Shown here: in pieces, positions 53,955-62,852 of the stretch | Layout of the letters: each line of letters opens with the position of its first letter | Numbering within the stretch: position 1 is the first letter of the stretch | Source: DAIDKA01 sp035487155 | GTDB taxonomy: Bacteria; Pseudomonadota; Gammaproteobacteria; Steroidobacterales; Steroidobacteraceae | Assembly (NCBI GenBank): GCA_035487155.1 | Contig: DATHMK010000054.1 | Location: 132,016 to 196,015 of the forward strand | Direction: 5' to 3' | DNA length: 64,000 nucleotides | Position numbers and translations under genes: made by a program | Notes under the pieces: model-generated | Database searches by the model: none | Seen by the model: the letters and a program-made list of their open reading frames with translations, nothing else | Told to the model about the DNA's origin: nothing

Positions 53955-53986
53955 GCTTCACCTTGATGGAACGTGTGATGGGTTAT

Positions 53987-55393
53987 TCAAAGCGCGATAC
54001 TGCGTCGCAGGACCGGGCTGCTGAGGTGATGCGCCAGTCTGGCGGCGTGGTCCCGCAGTTCCTGTACGGCCGTTGTTTCCCAATGATCCGGGCGCAGCAT
54101 TGGGCCTATGTAGTACAGCCCGGGAACACAGCGGCCCTTGGCATCCAGCAGGGCACCGTAAGCAGAGGTGCGCAGGCCCAGACCCAGGGCGTCTGGAACC
54201 ACCAGACCCTGAGAGAGCAGCGAGATGAGCAAAGGGTCCGGCGAGCGTCGCGGATCGTAATTCGGACCGGTGCAGTTGATGACCCGGTCCACCAGCAAGG
54301 ATGCATGGGCACGAGTTCCGCGGGGCCGCCACGTGACACGCACCTTATCGCCGGTGACCTGCAGGGCGAGGATGCGCCCGGCGTGCACCGAGAGCCTGCG
54401 TTGCTGGCGCAGGTTGTCGATCTCGCCGCGGGTCTGGCGCGGCAGCCGGTGGCGATGAATGTCCCAGTAGGGGCGCAGGTGTCGCAGGAAGCGCTGACGC
54501 TCGCGCAGCGGCATCCGCTGCCACAGTTGCGGGGCCAGATTGCGCAGGTGATTGATGACGTCGCGCCAGTCCGCGCCGGCGCGCGCCGTGTCCCGGACGA
54601 GTTCGCGGACGGCGCGAAACAACGCGCGGGTGGAAAACGACGCGGCCTGGATCAGCCGGCGGGTCTCGATCTGGACATGCCCATGCCGCAGGGCCGCTTG
54701 GGAGGGTGGCACCAGGCCGTGCCGTGAGATGGCATGTACATGCACGTCGCTGCGTGCCGAGCTGAGGCCGGCAATGACGACATCGGCCATGGTAAGGCCG
54801 GTACCGACCACGAGCACGCGCTCACCGGCGCGAAAGTGCACCGGCGCGCTCCAGGGATCGGCAATGTATTGGGCGCCGCCGCGCAGGTCCTGGCTGCCGG
54901 GTAGTGCTGGCGAAGGAGGATTGCCGAGTGCCAGCACCACCTCATCGGCCAGCAAGGTTCTGCCATCGGCAAGCTGGACCCCATACCGCGGGCCGCCGTG
55001 CAGACAGGTCAGCGAGGTCGCCGTCCCGGAGACGCTTTCGAGCCAGGTACCGTCGGTCGCGTTGCGCTCGGCGTCGCGCAGGCGAGTCTGAAGATATTCG
55101 CCGTACAGGCTTCGCGGCAGGAAGTCCTCGGCGGCTGCCCGTGGCTCGCGCGCCAGGGCGAAGTTCAGGAAATCCCCCGGATTGAGGGCATCCGCCGACA
55201 TGCGGCCCGCGGGGACGTTCAACAGGTAGGGAAACTCCCGATGCGCATAGGCGATACCGCGCCCCGGAGCGGTTCGATCCACCAGCAGCACCCGCACGGG
55301 GCGGGAGGATGGGCGCTGTAATAGATTGATCGCGACAACTGTGCCGCTGAATCCGGCGCCCACGATGGCAATGGTCCGTGGCGGCTGTATCAC
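53987..55393 (-). CDS. FAD/NAD(P)-binding oxidoreductase (YdhS-like)
   Basis: A 468-residue protein with an N-terminal dinucleotide fold (TIAIVGAGFSGTVVAINLL), then RGIAYAHREFPYLLNVPAGRMS and a second nucleotide site VLVVGTGLTMADVVIAGL. The VINCTGPNYDP line and LGLRTSAYGALLDAKG are typical of the NAD_binding_9 group. No signal peptide. Members may be flavin oxidoreductases or hydroxylases of unknown substrate. It ends 33 bases upstream of the DsbD-like gene start and is preceded by the permease gene. Confidence 0.85.
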   Translation of the reverse strand: MIQPPRTIAIVGAGFSGTVVAINLLQRPSSRPVRVLLVDRTAPGRGIAYAHREFPYLLNVPAGRMSADALNPGDFLNFALAREPRAAAEDFLPRSLYGEYLQTRLRDAERNATDGTWLESVSGTATSLTCLHGGPRYGVQLADGRTLLADEVVLALGNPPSPALPGSQDLRGGAQYIADPWSAPVHFRAGERVLVVGTGLTMADVVIAGLSSARSDVHVHAISRHGLVPPSQAALRHGHVQIETRRLIQAASFSTRALFRAVRELVRDTARAGADWRDVINHLRNLAPQLWQRMPLRERQRFLRHLRPYWDIHRHRLPRQTRGEIDNLRQQRRLSVHAGRILALQVTGDKVRVTWRPRGTRAHASLLVDRVINCTGPNYDPRRSPDPLLISLLSQGLVVPDALGLGLRTSAYGALLDAKGRCVPGLYYIGPMLRPDHWETTAVQELRDHAARLAHHLSSPVLRRSIAL

Positions 55394-55449
55394 GCGTCGG
55401 CTCCCGATATGTTGCGTGGCCTGGCAACGAGCCTAGCGAAACTCGAGTA

Positions 55450-56760
55450 TCAATCCGGTATCGATGCGGTGATGTTTCGGGATGATCGGGCCAGCATCAG
55501 CCAGTTCAGCGCTGCGACCGTGATCGTGGCGCCCAGAACCAGGGAATTGCTGAGGTCCGTGCGCGTCAGCAGCGCCAGGCAAATGGCGATGCCGGCGATG
55601 GGCAACAGCGCACCTCCGGGGATCCGGAATGTGGCGGCATGGGGCTGCTTGCGGCGCAGAGCCGGCACAGATGCGCAGATGGCGCCAAAATACAGCAGCC
55701 GCGCGACCGCCGACAGGGTGACGTTCCAGGTAAAGTTCCCGAATAAGGCAGCCAGCCAGGTGAGCAGCGCAAAAATACCGATCGACACATAGGGCGTGTG
55801 GTATCGCGGATGCACGGCGGCGAGCCGCACCGGAAGGTCGCCCGATGAAGCCAGCGCGAACAGGCTGCGCGGCATGGCCAGCAGATTCGCGCTCAGGAAC
55901 CCGACGACGGATACGATGGCCGCCAGCGAGATCAGCACGGCACCCGGGCGGCCCATCAGTACTTGGGCCGCAGCCGCGAGCGGGCGGCTGCTGTGCGCAG
56001 CGTCGGGGACGACGCACATGACCGTGGCCTGCAATACAGTGTAGAGCAGGGTCACGGTGAGCAGGGCAGCAAAGAGGGCGAAGGGTGCGTCGCGTTGCGG
56101 ACGATGCGCCTCACCGGCTGTGATGAGCGCGATTTCGTAACCCCCGTAGGAAAAAAACAGCAGCAGGATGCTCTGTAGCCAGTTGCCCAGGCCGGCGGGC
56201 ACAATCATTGGCGCTGCGGCGGGACCTGCGAGGAGATACACGGCGCCGACGCCACACAGCACCCCCAGGCCCATGAGCTTGGCGATGGCGGTGGCGCTGC
56301 TGACAGCGGCGCCGGCAGCCGCGCCGCGACAATTGATCAGGGTCAGCAAGCCAAGGACTGAGGTGATGAGGGCGAACCGCGGCATAGGTCGGGTGGCGGC
56401 GGCCCAGAACTCCGCCAGGTATTCGACCAGGAGGTTCAGGCTGGCGGCGCCGGCCGCCAGCCTCACCAGCAGCGTCATCCAGCCGACTTGCAGGCCGGCA
56501 AACCGTCCCAAGGCGTGGCGGACATACAGGTAGGTTCCGCCGGTTGCGGTGAACTGCGAGGCGACTTCCGCGTAGCAGGCGGCGATGACCGCCATGGCGG
56601 CCCCGGCCAGCAGCGCGGCCCAGGGGCTGGCGCGCCCAACCGCGGCGGCCAGTGGCGCGGGCAGACCGAAAATGCCGCTGCCAATAATGCCGTTCACGAC
56701 CAGTGCCGTGAGATTCCAACGGCCGATGACGCGAACCAGGCCGGCCTGAGGTGCGCTCAC
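55450..56760 (-). CDS. APC superfamily amino acid permease-like transporter
   Basis: A 436-residue protein with about twelve hydrophobic helices. The opening LTALVVNGIIGSGIFGLPAPLAAAVG is the APC substrate-binding signature GSGIF. YLYVRHALGRFAGLQVGW, FFSYGGYEIALITAGEAHRPQRDAPFAL and FLSANLLAMPRSLFALA are further APC blocks. It imports an amino acid or amine, or exchanges them. It starts with GTG overlapping the upstream stop as GTGA. Confidence 0.92.
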   Translation of the reverse strand: MSAPQAGLVRVIGRWNLTALVVNGIIGSGIFGLPAPLAAAVGRASPWAALLAGAAMAVIAACYAEVASQFTATGGTYLYVRHALGRFAGLQVGWMTLLVRLAAGAASLNLLVEYLAEFWAAATRPMPRFALITSVLGLLTLINCRGAAAGAAVSSATAIAKLMGLGVLCGVGAVYLLAGPAAAPMIVPAGLGNWLQSILLLFFSYGGYEIALITAGEAHRPQRDAPFALFAALLTVTLLYTVLQATVMCVVPDAAHSSRPLAAAAQVLMGRPGAVLISLAAIVSVVGFLSANLLAMPRSLFALASSGDLPVRLAAVHPRYHTPYVSIGIFALLTWLAALFGNFTWNVTLSAVARLLYFGAICASVPALRRKQPHAATFRIPGGALLPIAGIAICLALLTRTDLSNSLVLGATITVAALNWLMLARSSRNITASIPD

Positions 56761-57221
56761 TCCTCGGTCGCGTGCGGGTCGACTTCCCTGATCGGCAGAT
56801 CGTAGTGGGCGACAGTGATGTTCCAGCGCTGGTTCTCTTCGCGCTTGTAGGTGGTCTGGTCGGGAAAGACCTGCTTGGGCAGAGCATGGGATTCGGTGGT
56901 CGCCAGAATGTCACGATAGGTGATCACCACGCGGTAGTCCCAGCGCTGATCCTCGCTGGTATGCAGGCCCGGTCGGTAGACGGTGTAGTGCAAGACGCGG
57001 CCGAGCAGTTTTTCCTGGTCGAGCAGAGGGATCTGGTTTTTTCGAAACAGCCGCCAGAACTCATCCGAACTGCCCCATTTCACGCGATATACCCATTCGA
57101 CCTGGTACGGGGGCAAGTGGCCCTGCGCCGGCGTTTGCGCGCGCGTGTTGCCGGTTGCGAACATGCTGATCAGCGCTACCGGGAGCACCAGCAGCAACGC
57201 AGGCAGAGTCGAACGATTCAC
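56757..57221 (-). CDS. Small exported protein of unknown function
   Basis: A 154-residue protein starting at GTG 57221 after GAGGG. A signal peptide (LPALLLVLPVALISMFATGNTRA) precedes a mature part with QVEWVYRVKWGSSDEFWRLFRKNQIPLL and YTVYRPGLHTSEDQRWDYRVVITY, which looks like a ferredoxin-like (dimeric alpha/beta barrel) fold. The last part is charged. No family name is known to me. It overlaps the permease gene and is divergent from the CysB-like regulator; the 208 bases between hold both promoters. Confidence 0.72.
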   Translation of the reverse strand: MNRSTLPALLLVLPVALISMFATGNTRAQTPAQGHLPPYQVEWVYRVKWGSSDEFWRLFRKNQIPLLDQEKLLGRVLHYTVYRPGLHTSEDQRWDYRVVITYRDILATTESHALPKQVFPDQTTYKREENQRWNITVAHYDLPIREVDPHATEE

Positions 57222-57429
57222 GGCGTGGCCCTCAGCTGGATTGGAAACCTGCCTCGATGCTAACCCCGGTGGTTCAATTGACGCCAAGTGCAATTTGGAA
57301 TGTGCAGATTCTCGGTAATCAAGGCGCGCACGCAAACTGTCACTCCGGTGTAACCGCGCCGCGACCGCCTTTGTTACGGGGCGTCGATATACTGCACCCG
57401 CTTGGGCAATTGATCCTCCAGCGCAACGA

Positions 57430-58404
57430 ATGAAACTCCAACAACTACGCTTTCTCACTGCGGTCGTTCAAAATGATCTGAATCTGACCGCGGCCGCGGC
57501 CAAACTGGCCACGACGCAGCCGGCGGTGAGCAAGCAGCTGAAACTGCTGGAGGGGGAACTCGGTTTTCGCATCTTCACCCGCCGCGGTCGCGCCTTCACC
57601 AAAATGACCGCACCCGGAGAGCGGATCGTCGCCCACGCGCTGCGTGTACTGCGGGAAGTGCAGAACATCAAGCGCATGTCCGAGGATCTTAAGAATGAGG
57701 ATCGAGGGGCGCTATCCATCGGTACCACCCATACCCAGGCGCGCTATGTTCTGCCGGCCGTCATCAAGCGCTTCTGTGAGAAATATCCCGAGGTCGAATT
57801 TCACCTGCACCAGGGAACCGCGGAGCAAATCGCAGAAATGGGCAAGCTGGGCCGCATCGACTTCGCGATCGCCACCGGATCGCAGAAGCTGTTTCCGGAA
57901 CATGTCCTGCTGCCGTGCTACCAATGGCACCGGCGCATCGTGGTGCCCAGGAACCATCCCCTGGCGCAGACGCGCGCGCCCACTCTGGAGCAACTGGCCC
58001 AATACCCGCTGGTGACATATGTATTCAGCTTCAGCGGACCGTCCTCATTGACGGATGCATTCGCCCGGGTGGGGCTGAATCCAAGAATTGCGCTCACCGC
58101 GCGTGACTCGGATGTGGTGAAGACCTATGTTCGACTGGGACTGGGCGTGGGGATCATCGCCGGCATGGCGCTTGATCCTGAGCAGGACCAGGACCTCGTC
58201 GCAATCGAGGCGACCCATCTATTTCCCATCCATACGACCTGGATCGGAGTCCTGCGTGATGGATTGTTGCGCCACTACATGTACGACTTCGTGCAGATTC
58301 TGGCTCCGCACTTGACGCGCCGGATTATTGATCGTGCCCTGCAGTGCGAATCGCCGGAGGGGGTGGCAGCCCTTTTTGCGCGTGAGCCGCTGCCGGTGCG
58401 TTAA
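57430..58404 (+). CDS. CysB-like LysR family transcriptional regulator
   Basis: A 324-residue regulator that follows CysB from end to end: MKLQQLRFLTAVVQNDLNLTAAAAKLATTQPAVSKQLKLLE, the effector loop TTHTQARYVLPAVIKRF, DFAIATGSQ, YPLVTYVFSFSGPSSL, DSDVVKTYVRLGLGVGII and YMYDFVQILAPHLTR. CysB binds acetylserine or sulfate. Here the FTGRSEL segment of CysB reads FSGPSSL, so one pocket Thr becomes Ser. It precedes the DUF6644 pair by 18 bases and may control it and the divergent genes. Sulfur control is possible but not shown. Confidence 0.92.
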   Translation: MKLQQLRFLTAVVQNDLNLTAAAAKLATTQPAVSKQLKLLEGELGFRIFTRRGRAFTKMTAPGERIVAHALRVLREVQNIKRMSEDLKNEDRGALSIGTTHTQARYVLPAVIKRFCEKYPEVEFHLHQGTAEQIAEMGKLGRIDFAIATGSQKLFPEHVLLPCYQWHRRIVVPRNHPLAQTRAPTLEQLAQYPLVTYVFSFSGPSSLTDAFARVGLNPRIALTARDSDVVKTYVRLGLGVGIIAGMALDPEQDQDLVAIEATHLFPIHTTWIGVLRDGLLRHYMYDFVQILAPHLTRRIIDRALQCESPEGVAALFAREPLPVR

Positions 58405-58422
58405 GGTGCAGCGACCCGCGCC

Positions 58423-58923
58423 ATGACATCATTGCAGAGCCTGTGCCAGGTACTCTATGACACGAAGGCGAGCGCGGCGTTACGGGAGTCGGAGGTGGTG
58501 TTTCCGCTCATCGAGACGGTGCATGTGCTGGCGATCAGCCTGATTGCCGGAACGATTCTGACCGTGGACCTGCGAGTGGGCGGACTCATTTTCCGCGACC
58601 AGCCTTTGGCACGCATCACCCGGACGCTGCTTCCCTACACCTGGTACGGGTTTGCGCTGATGGTGATCACGGGCGTGCCATTGTTCGCCGCCGAAGCCGC
58701 CAAGCTGTACGCCAATCCGGCCTTCAGGGCGAAGTTGTTGCTGCTCGCACTGGCCGGCCTCAATGCCTTGCTATTCCATCGCACCGTGTACCGCCGACTG
58801 CTGGAACGGCATCAGTACGGCACGGCTCCGTTCATGGCGCAGGTGTTTGCGGCCGCTTCCGCCGTGCTGTGGTCGGGAATCATCGTTGCGGGCCGTTTGA
58901 TTGCGGTCTTCCACGGGCACTGA
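58423..58923 (+). CDS. DUF6644 family membrane protein
   Basis: A 166-residue membrane protein with four helices: VFPLIETVHVLAISLIAGTILTVDLRVGGL, TRTLLPYTWYGFALMVITGVPLFAA, FRAKLLLLALAGLNALLFH and ASAVLWSGIIVAGRLIAVF. It is the counterpart of the gene at 39084 (FPFVESVHV, LLPWTWW). The invariant His in ETVHV may bind heme. It follows the CysB-like gene closely and precedes its own partner. Confidence 0.82.
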   Translation: MTSLQSLCQVLYDTKASAALRESEVVFPLIETVHVLAISLIAGTILTVDLRVGGLIFRDQPLARITRTLLPYTWYGFALMVITGVPLFAAEAAKLYANPAFRAKLLLLALAGLNALLFHRTVYRRLLERHQYGTAPFMAQVFAAASAVLWSGIIVAGRLIAVFHGH

Positions 58924-58939
58924 GGGTACGGGGCCGAAC

Positions 58940-59410
58940 GTGACCGCAACTCAGCAGCTGTTGGGCTGGATACAGCACACTTCGCTCAGTACCCGGATTC
59001 GTCGCTCGGATTGGGCGGTCATGGCCCTTGAGGCGGTTCACTTGCTCGGCCTGGCGCTGCTGGGTGGCGCGGCATGCATCACGGCGCTGGCAGCACTACG
59101 CCGCACCGGGCTGCGCGGCATGTCGCTGGCAGCCCTCGCACAAGGTCTGCGGCCTTTGTTCGCCATCGGGCTGCTACTGATGGTTGCATCGGGTGCGTTG
59201 ATGGTGCTGGCCATGCCGTTCAAGTACTACCTGAATATCGCCTTCCGACTCAAGATGCTGCTGCTGGTGGGCGCCATCGCCGCTACCGCGTGGCTGTTGC
59301 GGATCGCGCGCAACACTTTGTCCACTTTTCCACAGCGCAGCCTCGCACTGTTCACGATGCTCCTGTGGCTTAGCGTGGGCTTCAGCGGGCGCCTGATCGG
59401 TTTTCTGTAG
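58940..59410 (+). CDS. DUF6644 family membrane protein
   Basis: A 156-residue membrane protein starting at GTG 58940 with GGGG upstream; an earlier frame start overlaps the preceding gene. WIQHTSLSTRIRRSDWAVMALEAVHLLGLALLGGAA and LWLSVGFSGRLIGFL at the end match the partner type seen at 38598 (WLESTSLSHLIQT ... VHILALA). So the two-gene arrangement is repeated 20 kb apart, though in opposite internal order. Confidence 0.8.
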   Translation: MTATQQLLGWIQHTSLSTRIRRSDWAVMALEAVHLLGLALLGGAACITALAALRRTGLRGMSLAALAQGLRPLFAIGLLLMVASGALMVLAMPFKYYLNIAFRLKMLLLVGAIAATAWLLRIARNTLSTFPQRSLALFTMLLWLSVGFSGRLIGFL

Positions 59411-59507
59411 TCATTTGCCGACGGTCCCCGTGGGAAATGACTTTCGGGTATGGGGATAGCGATTTTCCGCATTGGACGCTATCCAGATGAGGCTCTAAAG
59501 TAGGCTC

Positions 59508-59729
59508 ATGTCAATTGATCACTTGAGCGCGTGGAGCGCTGCCAACGGGACAGTGCTGGAGTGGGTGCAGTGGCAGCTGGCCGTGCTGGCCGTGCTGCGG
59601 GCCGACTTCATCGGTGTGCTTCAGAAGATAGATCTTGACGATGTCGACTGGGATGCCTGGCGCAGGTTCTACAGCGAGGGCCGCACACCCAGATCCGCGG
59701 TCGATCGCGCCCTGGAACGCGATTTCTGA
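59508..59729 (+). CDS. Small conserved hypothetical protein
   Basis: A 73-residue soluble, mainly helical acidic protein (WSAANGTVLEWVQWQLAVLAVLRADFIGVLQKIDLDDVDWDAWRRFYSEGRTPRSAVDRALERDF). I do not recognise the family. TAGG precedes the ATG weakly. It is convergent with the FABP-like gene, six bases between stops. Codon pattern looks coding. Confidence 0.5.
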   Translation: MSIDHLSAWSAANGTVLEWVQWQLAVLAVLRADFIGVLQKIDLDDVDWDAWRRFYSEGRTPRSAVDRALERDF

Positions 59730-59735
59730 CCGCTG

Positions 59736-60380
59736 TCATGCGCCACCGGTCTGCGACCCATCGAGCAGGGGATTGGCCGTAGGTTGCGCGATCCGCCGCA
59801 GGGTATTGGAATCCCTGTGATTGAACGGTGGCGTCGTGCCGCGAAGCGCCAGGTCGGTGCGCGTGACGTAGGTCCAGCTGCCGTCAGGATTGAAAGTGAT
59901 GTCGATGCGATAGTAGTCCGTACGGAAGGCCTCCTCCAGAAAGGTGGTCGAGCAGATTCCGAAGCGCGTATCCCCGCGCCGCGCCTCCACTGAAATATGA
60001 TTGTCGTCAGGCTTTGCCGTCCCGCCCGCCAGCACCACCTGGCCGCGTGGAATGGCGATGGTCTGCATGATCAACCCGGTGGCCGGCTCCCACAGCCAAT
60101 AACCGACCTGGTCATGGAAGGTGATGGCTTCCTCCGCCGTGGTGATATGCGTGTGGTAACGCAACCCATAGAGCAGTTGCGGACCGTTGGTCTGGCCATC
60201 GATGGGATCCATCCGGATATGTTCGCGATATACGCGCCGTTCGGGACCTTGCGCCTTCGGGTTGATGTCCACTCCCTGGTCGGACTGCCACACGCCGGCC
60301 AGGCGCCGCAGCGGCCCAAGATTGGCGAGCGTATCCGCGGCGACCTCAGGTTCAGTGAAGATATCTACGGGGGCATTCAT
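59736..60380 (-). CDS. FABP-like heme-binding beta-barrel protein
   Basis: A 214-residue cytoplasmic protein. LGPLRRLAGVWQSDQGVDINPKAQGPE begins like the nitrobindin/THAP4 barrel, followed by YREHIRMDPID, QLLYGLRYHTHI, FHDQVGYWLWEPATGLIMQTIAIPRGQ and a late His. In this family the barrel holds heme or a small ligand. It is the last gene of the flavocytochrome operon, 9 bases after the cytochrome gene, so it may handle its product or substrate. Confidence 0.82.
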   Translation of the reverse strand: MNAPVDIFTEPEVAADTLANLGPLRRLAGVWQSDQGVDINPKAQGPERRVYREHIRMDPIDGQTNGPQLLYGLRYHTHITTAEEAITFHDQVGYWLWEPATGLIMQTIAIPRGQVVLAGGTAKPDDNHISVEARRGDTRFGICSTTFLEEAFRTDYYRIDITFNPDGSWTYVTRTDLALRGTTPPFNHRDSNTLRRIAQPTANPLLDGSQTGGA

Positions 60381-60389
60381 GGTTGGCTG

Positions 60390-60764
60390 TCAGCGGCCGG
60401 TGGGGGTATTGCGTGCCAGATAGGCAGCAAGCGCGGCAAGTTCGGCATCGCTGATCTCGGTCTTGCGAAATGCCGGCATCACCGAGATGCCATGCCGCAC
60501 CATGAACGTGACATAGGTCGCCGGCAGATCGGTCCAGGCCGTGATTAAACCCGAGGCGCGGGTGCTGTTCGGGTACTTGGTCATCAGGGCATGAGTGCCT
60601 GGATGGATTATTCCCGGATCGTGGCAGGGAGCACACCATTTCTCGTAGACCGCCCGTCCGGGGGCGTGGCGCGCTGCCAGGGAGTCGGCGCCGACGGCCC
60701 AGGAGGCGGCGCCGAGCAGCAACAGGCCTGAAGTGACAGTGCCGGTGAGCCTGCGCGCGCGCAT
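60390..60764 (-). CDS. Exported c-type cytochrome (PchC-like partner)
   Basis: A 124-residue protein with a signal peptide (LTGTVTSGLLLLGAASWAVGA) and one heme site WCAPCHDPG. Met in ISVMPAF is the likely second ligand. It starts one base inside the stop of the flavoprotein gene (TGATG). In p-cresol methylhydroxylase and eugenol hydroxylase a small cytochrome is the partner of the flavoprotein subunit and receives its electrons; the gene order fits. Confidence 0.9.
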   Translation of the reverse strand: MRARRLTGTVTSGLLLLGAASWAVGADSLAARHAPGRAVYEKWCAPCHDPGIIHPGTHALMTKYPNSTRASGLITAWTDLPATYVTFMVRHGISVMPAFRKTEISDAELAALAAYLARNTPTGR

Positions 60765-62413
60765 CAGGCCTTCTCCCGCAAATGCTTCGGCCAGATGTCA
60801 TAGCGTCCGGCCGAGAGGATGCCATTGGGGTCGATCGCGTCCTTCAGCGTAGCGTGGAATCGCTGCAGGACATGGTTGTTGAACGAATAGACGTCCATGA
60901 CTGCGTGTTGGAATACCGGTGCCGTGCGATATTCGCCCCAACCGTGCTGTCCACCGACCTCGATCAGCTTCTTGAAGCCCTCGCGATAGCGCTTGTTGAG
61001 ATGCGGATCCTCGGTCACAGGCGTTGCGAGGATGAAGATGAAGGCACGCTCCCAGAAGCAGGCAGGAAGAGTGAAGGTCGTGAACAGGGGCATGCCGAGG
61101 GACTGCGCAGCCTCGCTGAATACGCGGTTCGCCTCGATGATCGCCTCGCCGGTGCGCGGAATGATGGGCGAGAACCACATGTGGCCCTTGGAGGGAGTCG
61201 GATTCCAGGGAGTGCGTGCGCCGATGGAGAAGGCACGCAGTGAAGGCACCCCGAATTCGGGCTCGTGATACTTTGTGGCCTGTTGCGCATCCACGGGCAG
61301 CTTCACCTGCTCGACCACCGCGAATTGCGCCCCCTGGATGCGCGCGAAATGCCGCTGGGCGGCATGCCACTGCGCCTGGATGACCTCCTCAGGACCGTGA
61401 AAACTCAGCCACAGCCGCCAGTAGGGGATGCCGGCACGCGCGCCGTAGGCCTCGATTTGCGGGGAATATCCCAGCTTCGCGCCCTTCAGCAAGTTCGCGT
61501 GCTCCGCACTCATTTTCGGCGGACCGGTTTCGTTCCACAGCTGGATCTGCCCGACAGGAGGATAGCCGAGTAGCGGAGACTCGAGGTCCGGAAAGCCCGA
61601 GGTGATGCGACTGTTCTCGACGAAGTTGAGAATCTCAACCAGCGGCATCAGGTCGTGGTAACGCGGTACGCTCACGGTGCAGCGTTGATAGGCCTCCGGT
61701 TCGGGCATCAGCCAGAAACCCATCTTGGTGACGACGCCGAAGTTTGACTGGGAGAAGATGCCGTCGATCCATGGACCGCAGCCGGACTTGTACTGTTGCC
61801 AAGTCTGGGCATTCGGGATCGCGCCCATGCCCGTTCGCAGCAGCTCACCGTTGGGCAGAACGATCTCCATGCCGCAATGGGAGTCGAAGTGATTGCGATA
61901 GTTGGCGCTGGTGTATCCCCCGCCACGGTCGAGCGCATTGCCCATGACGCTGCCCCATCCGGGGTCCGGACAGTCGATCCAGACTTTGAGCTTGTGCTCC
62001 TGGATATAGCGGTACAGATCGAAATAGCTGACCCCGGGTTCCACCAGCGCAAAGGCGTGCTGCTCATTGACCTCGATGATTCGATTCATCCGTTTCAGGT
62101 CCAGCACCACGCTTCCTGAGTATGCCGGCGCCGAGCCACCGTAGCCGAGGTTCTTGCCGGTGGAAATCGGATAGATCGGAATGCGGTACTTGTTGGCGAT
62201 ACGGACGATCTGCTGTACCTGCTCGGTGGAAACCGGTGCCAGGGCCCCTGATGCGATCCTCTCCTCGGGCTCGTTCAGGAAAGGTGAGAAGGCGTCGCGG
62301 TATAGATCCAGGTCCTCATCGCTCGTGAACACCCACTCCCGGCCTATGGCCTGTTCGAATTCGGCCAGCGCCCTGGCATAGTCGGCGGAACTGACGTTGG
62401 GCGGAACTCTCAT
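60764..62413 (-). CDS. FAD-dependent oxidase of the vanillyl-alcohol oxidase/p-cresol methylhydroxylase type
   Basis: A 549-residue flavoenzyme for para-substituted phenols. The FAD PP-loop is STGKNLGYGG (84-93). DCPDPGWGSVMGNALDRGGGYT (147-168) carries the Asp of the VAO active site, MEIVLPNGELLRTGMG follows, and GWGEYRTAP gives Tyr495-Arg496, the phenolate-binding pair. GHMWFSPI is where the VAO family attaches FAD covalently, here possibly by His. I use ATG 62413; a TTG eleven codons earlier overlaps the upstream gene. It should oxidise a 4-alkyl or 4-hydroxymethyl phenol, with electrons to the cytochrome encoded next. Confidence 0.93.
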   Translation of the reverse strand: MRVPPNVSSADYARALAEFEQAIGREWVFTSDEDLDLYRDAFSPFLNEPEERIASGALAPVSTEQVQQIVRIANKYRIPIYPISTGKNLGYGGSAPAYSGSVVLDLKRMNRIIEVNEQHAFALVEPGVSYFDLYRYIQEHKLKVWIDCPDPGWGSVMGNALDRGGGYTSANYRNHFDSHCGMEIVLPNGELLRTGMGAIPNAQTWQQYKSGCGPWIDGIFSQSNFGVVTKMGFWLMPEPEAYQRCTVSVPRYHDLMPLVEILNFVENSRITSGFPDLESPLLGYPPVGQIQLWNETGPPKMSAEHANLLKGAKLGYSPQIEAYGARAGIPYWRLWLSFHGPEEVIQAQWHAAQRHFARIQGAQFAVVEQVKLPVDAQQATKYHEPEFGVPSLRAFSIGARTPWNPTPSKGHMWFSPIIPRTGEAIIEANRVFSEAAQSLGMPLFTTFTLPACFWERAFIFILATPVTEDPHLNKRYREGFKKLIEVGGQHGWGEYRTAPVFQHAVMDVYSFNNHVLQRFHATLKDAIDPNGILSAGRYDIWPKHLREKA

Positions 62414-62438
62414 GAAGCCCACTGCGCGTGCGGGTGCA

Positions 62439-62852
62439 TCAGGCAATGACCCAGGATACGAGCGCCTGACCCCGCCGGGCGGCGTGTCCGGTGCGTGTCA
62501 CAACGCGCAGCCAGTGTTGCGCGGCCAGTTGTTCCAGGCAGAAGAGGGCGGCGGGAGTCGTCATTCCGGCGAGCGCACCCGCGCGCCGCGACCAGCGCGG
62601 CTCCAGCTGGTGCAGCCATGTCGCGGTGAGGTCGCCGTCGTAGCCAAAAGCCATGTGGCCGCGCCATGCCGCGGCGCGGCCAAATAGCCGCGCGGCCTCG
62701 AATCGCCGATCAAAGACGACGCCAAACAGCGCGGGAATGCCTGCAGGGGTGACCATCGCAGGAGCCGGGCTGGATGCTGGCACGGCAGGTAGCGCGCTGG
62801 TGAGCATACCCGCAGCACTGATGCCGGAGATGACAAAGCCACGCCGGTTCAT
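62439..62852 (-). CDS. Small protein with a twin-arginine signal, unknown function
   Basis: A 137-residue protein beginning MNRRGFVISGISAAGML, a twin-arginine (Tat) export signal. The mature part (ALFGVVFDRRFEAARLFGRAAAWRGHMAFGYDGDLTATWLHQLEPRW) has no recognised domain. Tat export implies folding, often with a cofactor, before export. It lies between a cytochrome gene (4-base overlap) and the flavoprotein gene, so it may be a subunit or chaperone of the flavocytochrome system. Confidence 0.72.
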   Translation of the reverse strand: MNRRGFVISGISAAGMLTSALPAVPASSPAPAMVTPAGIPALFGVVFDRRFEAARLFGRAAAWRGHMAFGYDGDLTATWLHQLEPRWSRRAGALAGMTTPAALFCLEQLAAQHWLRVVTRTGHAARRGQALVSWVIA

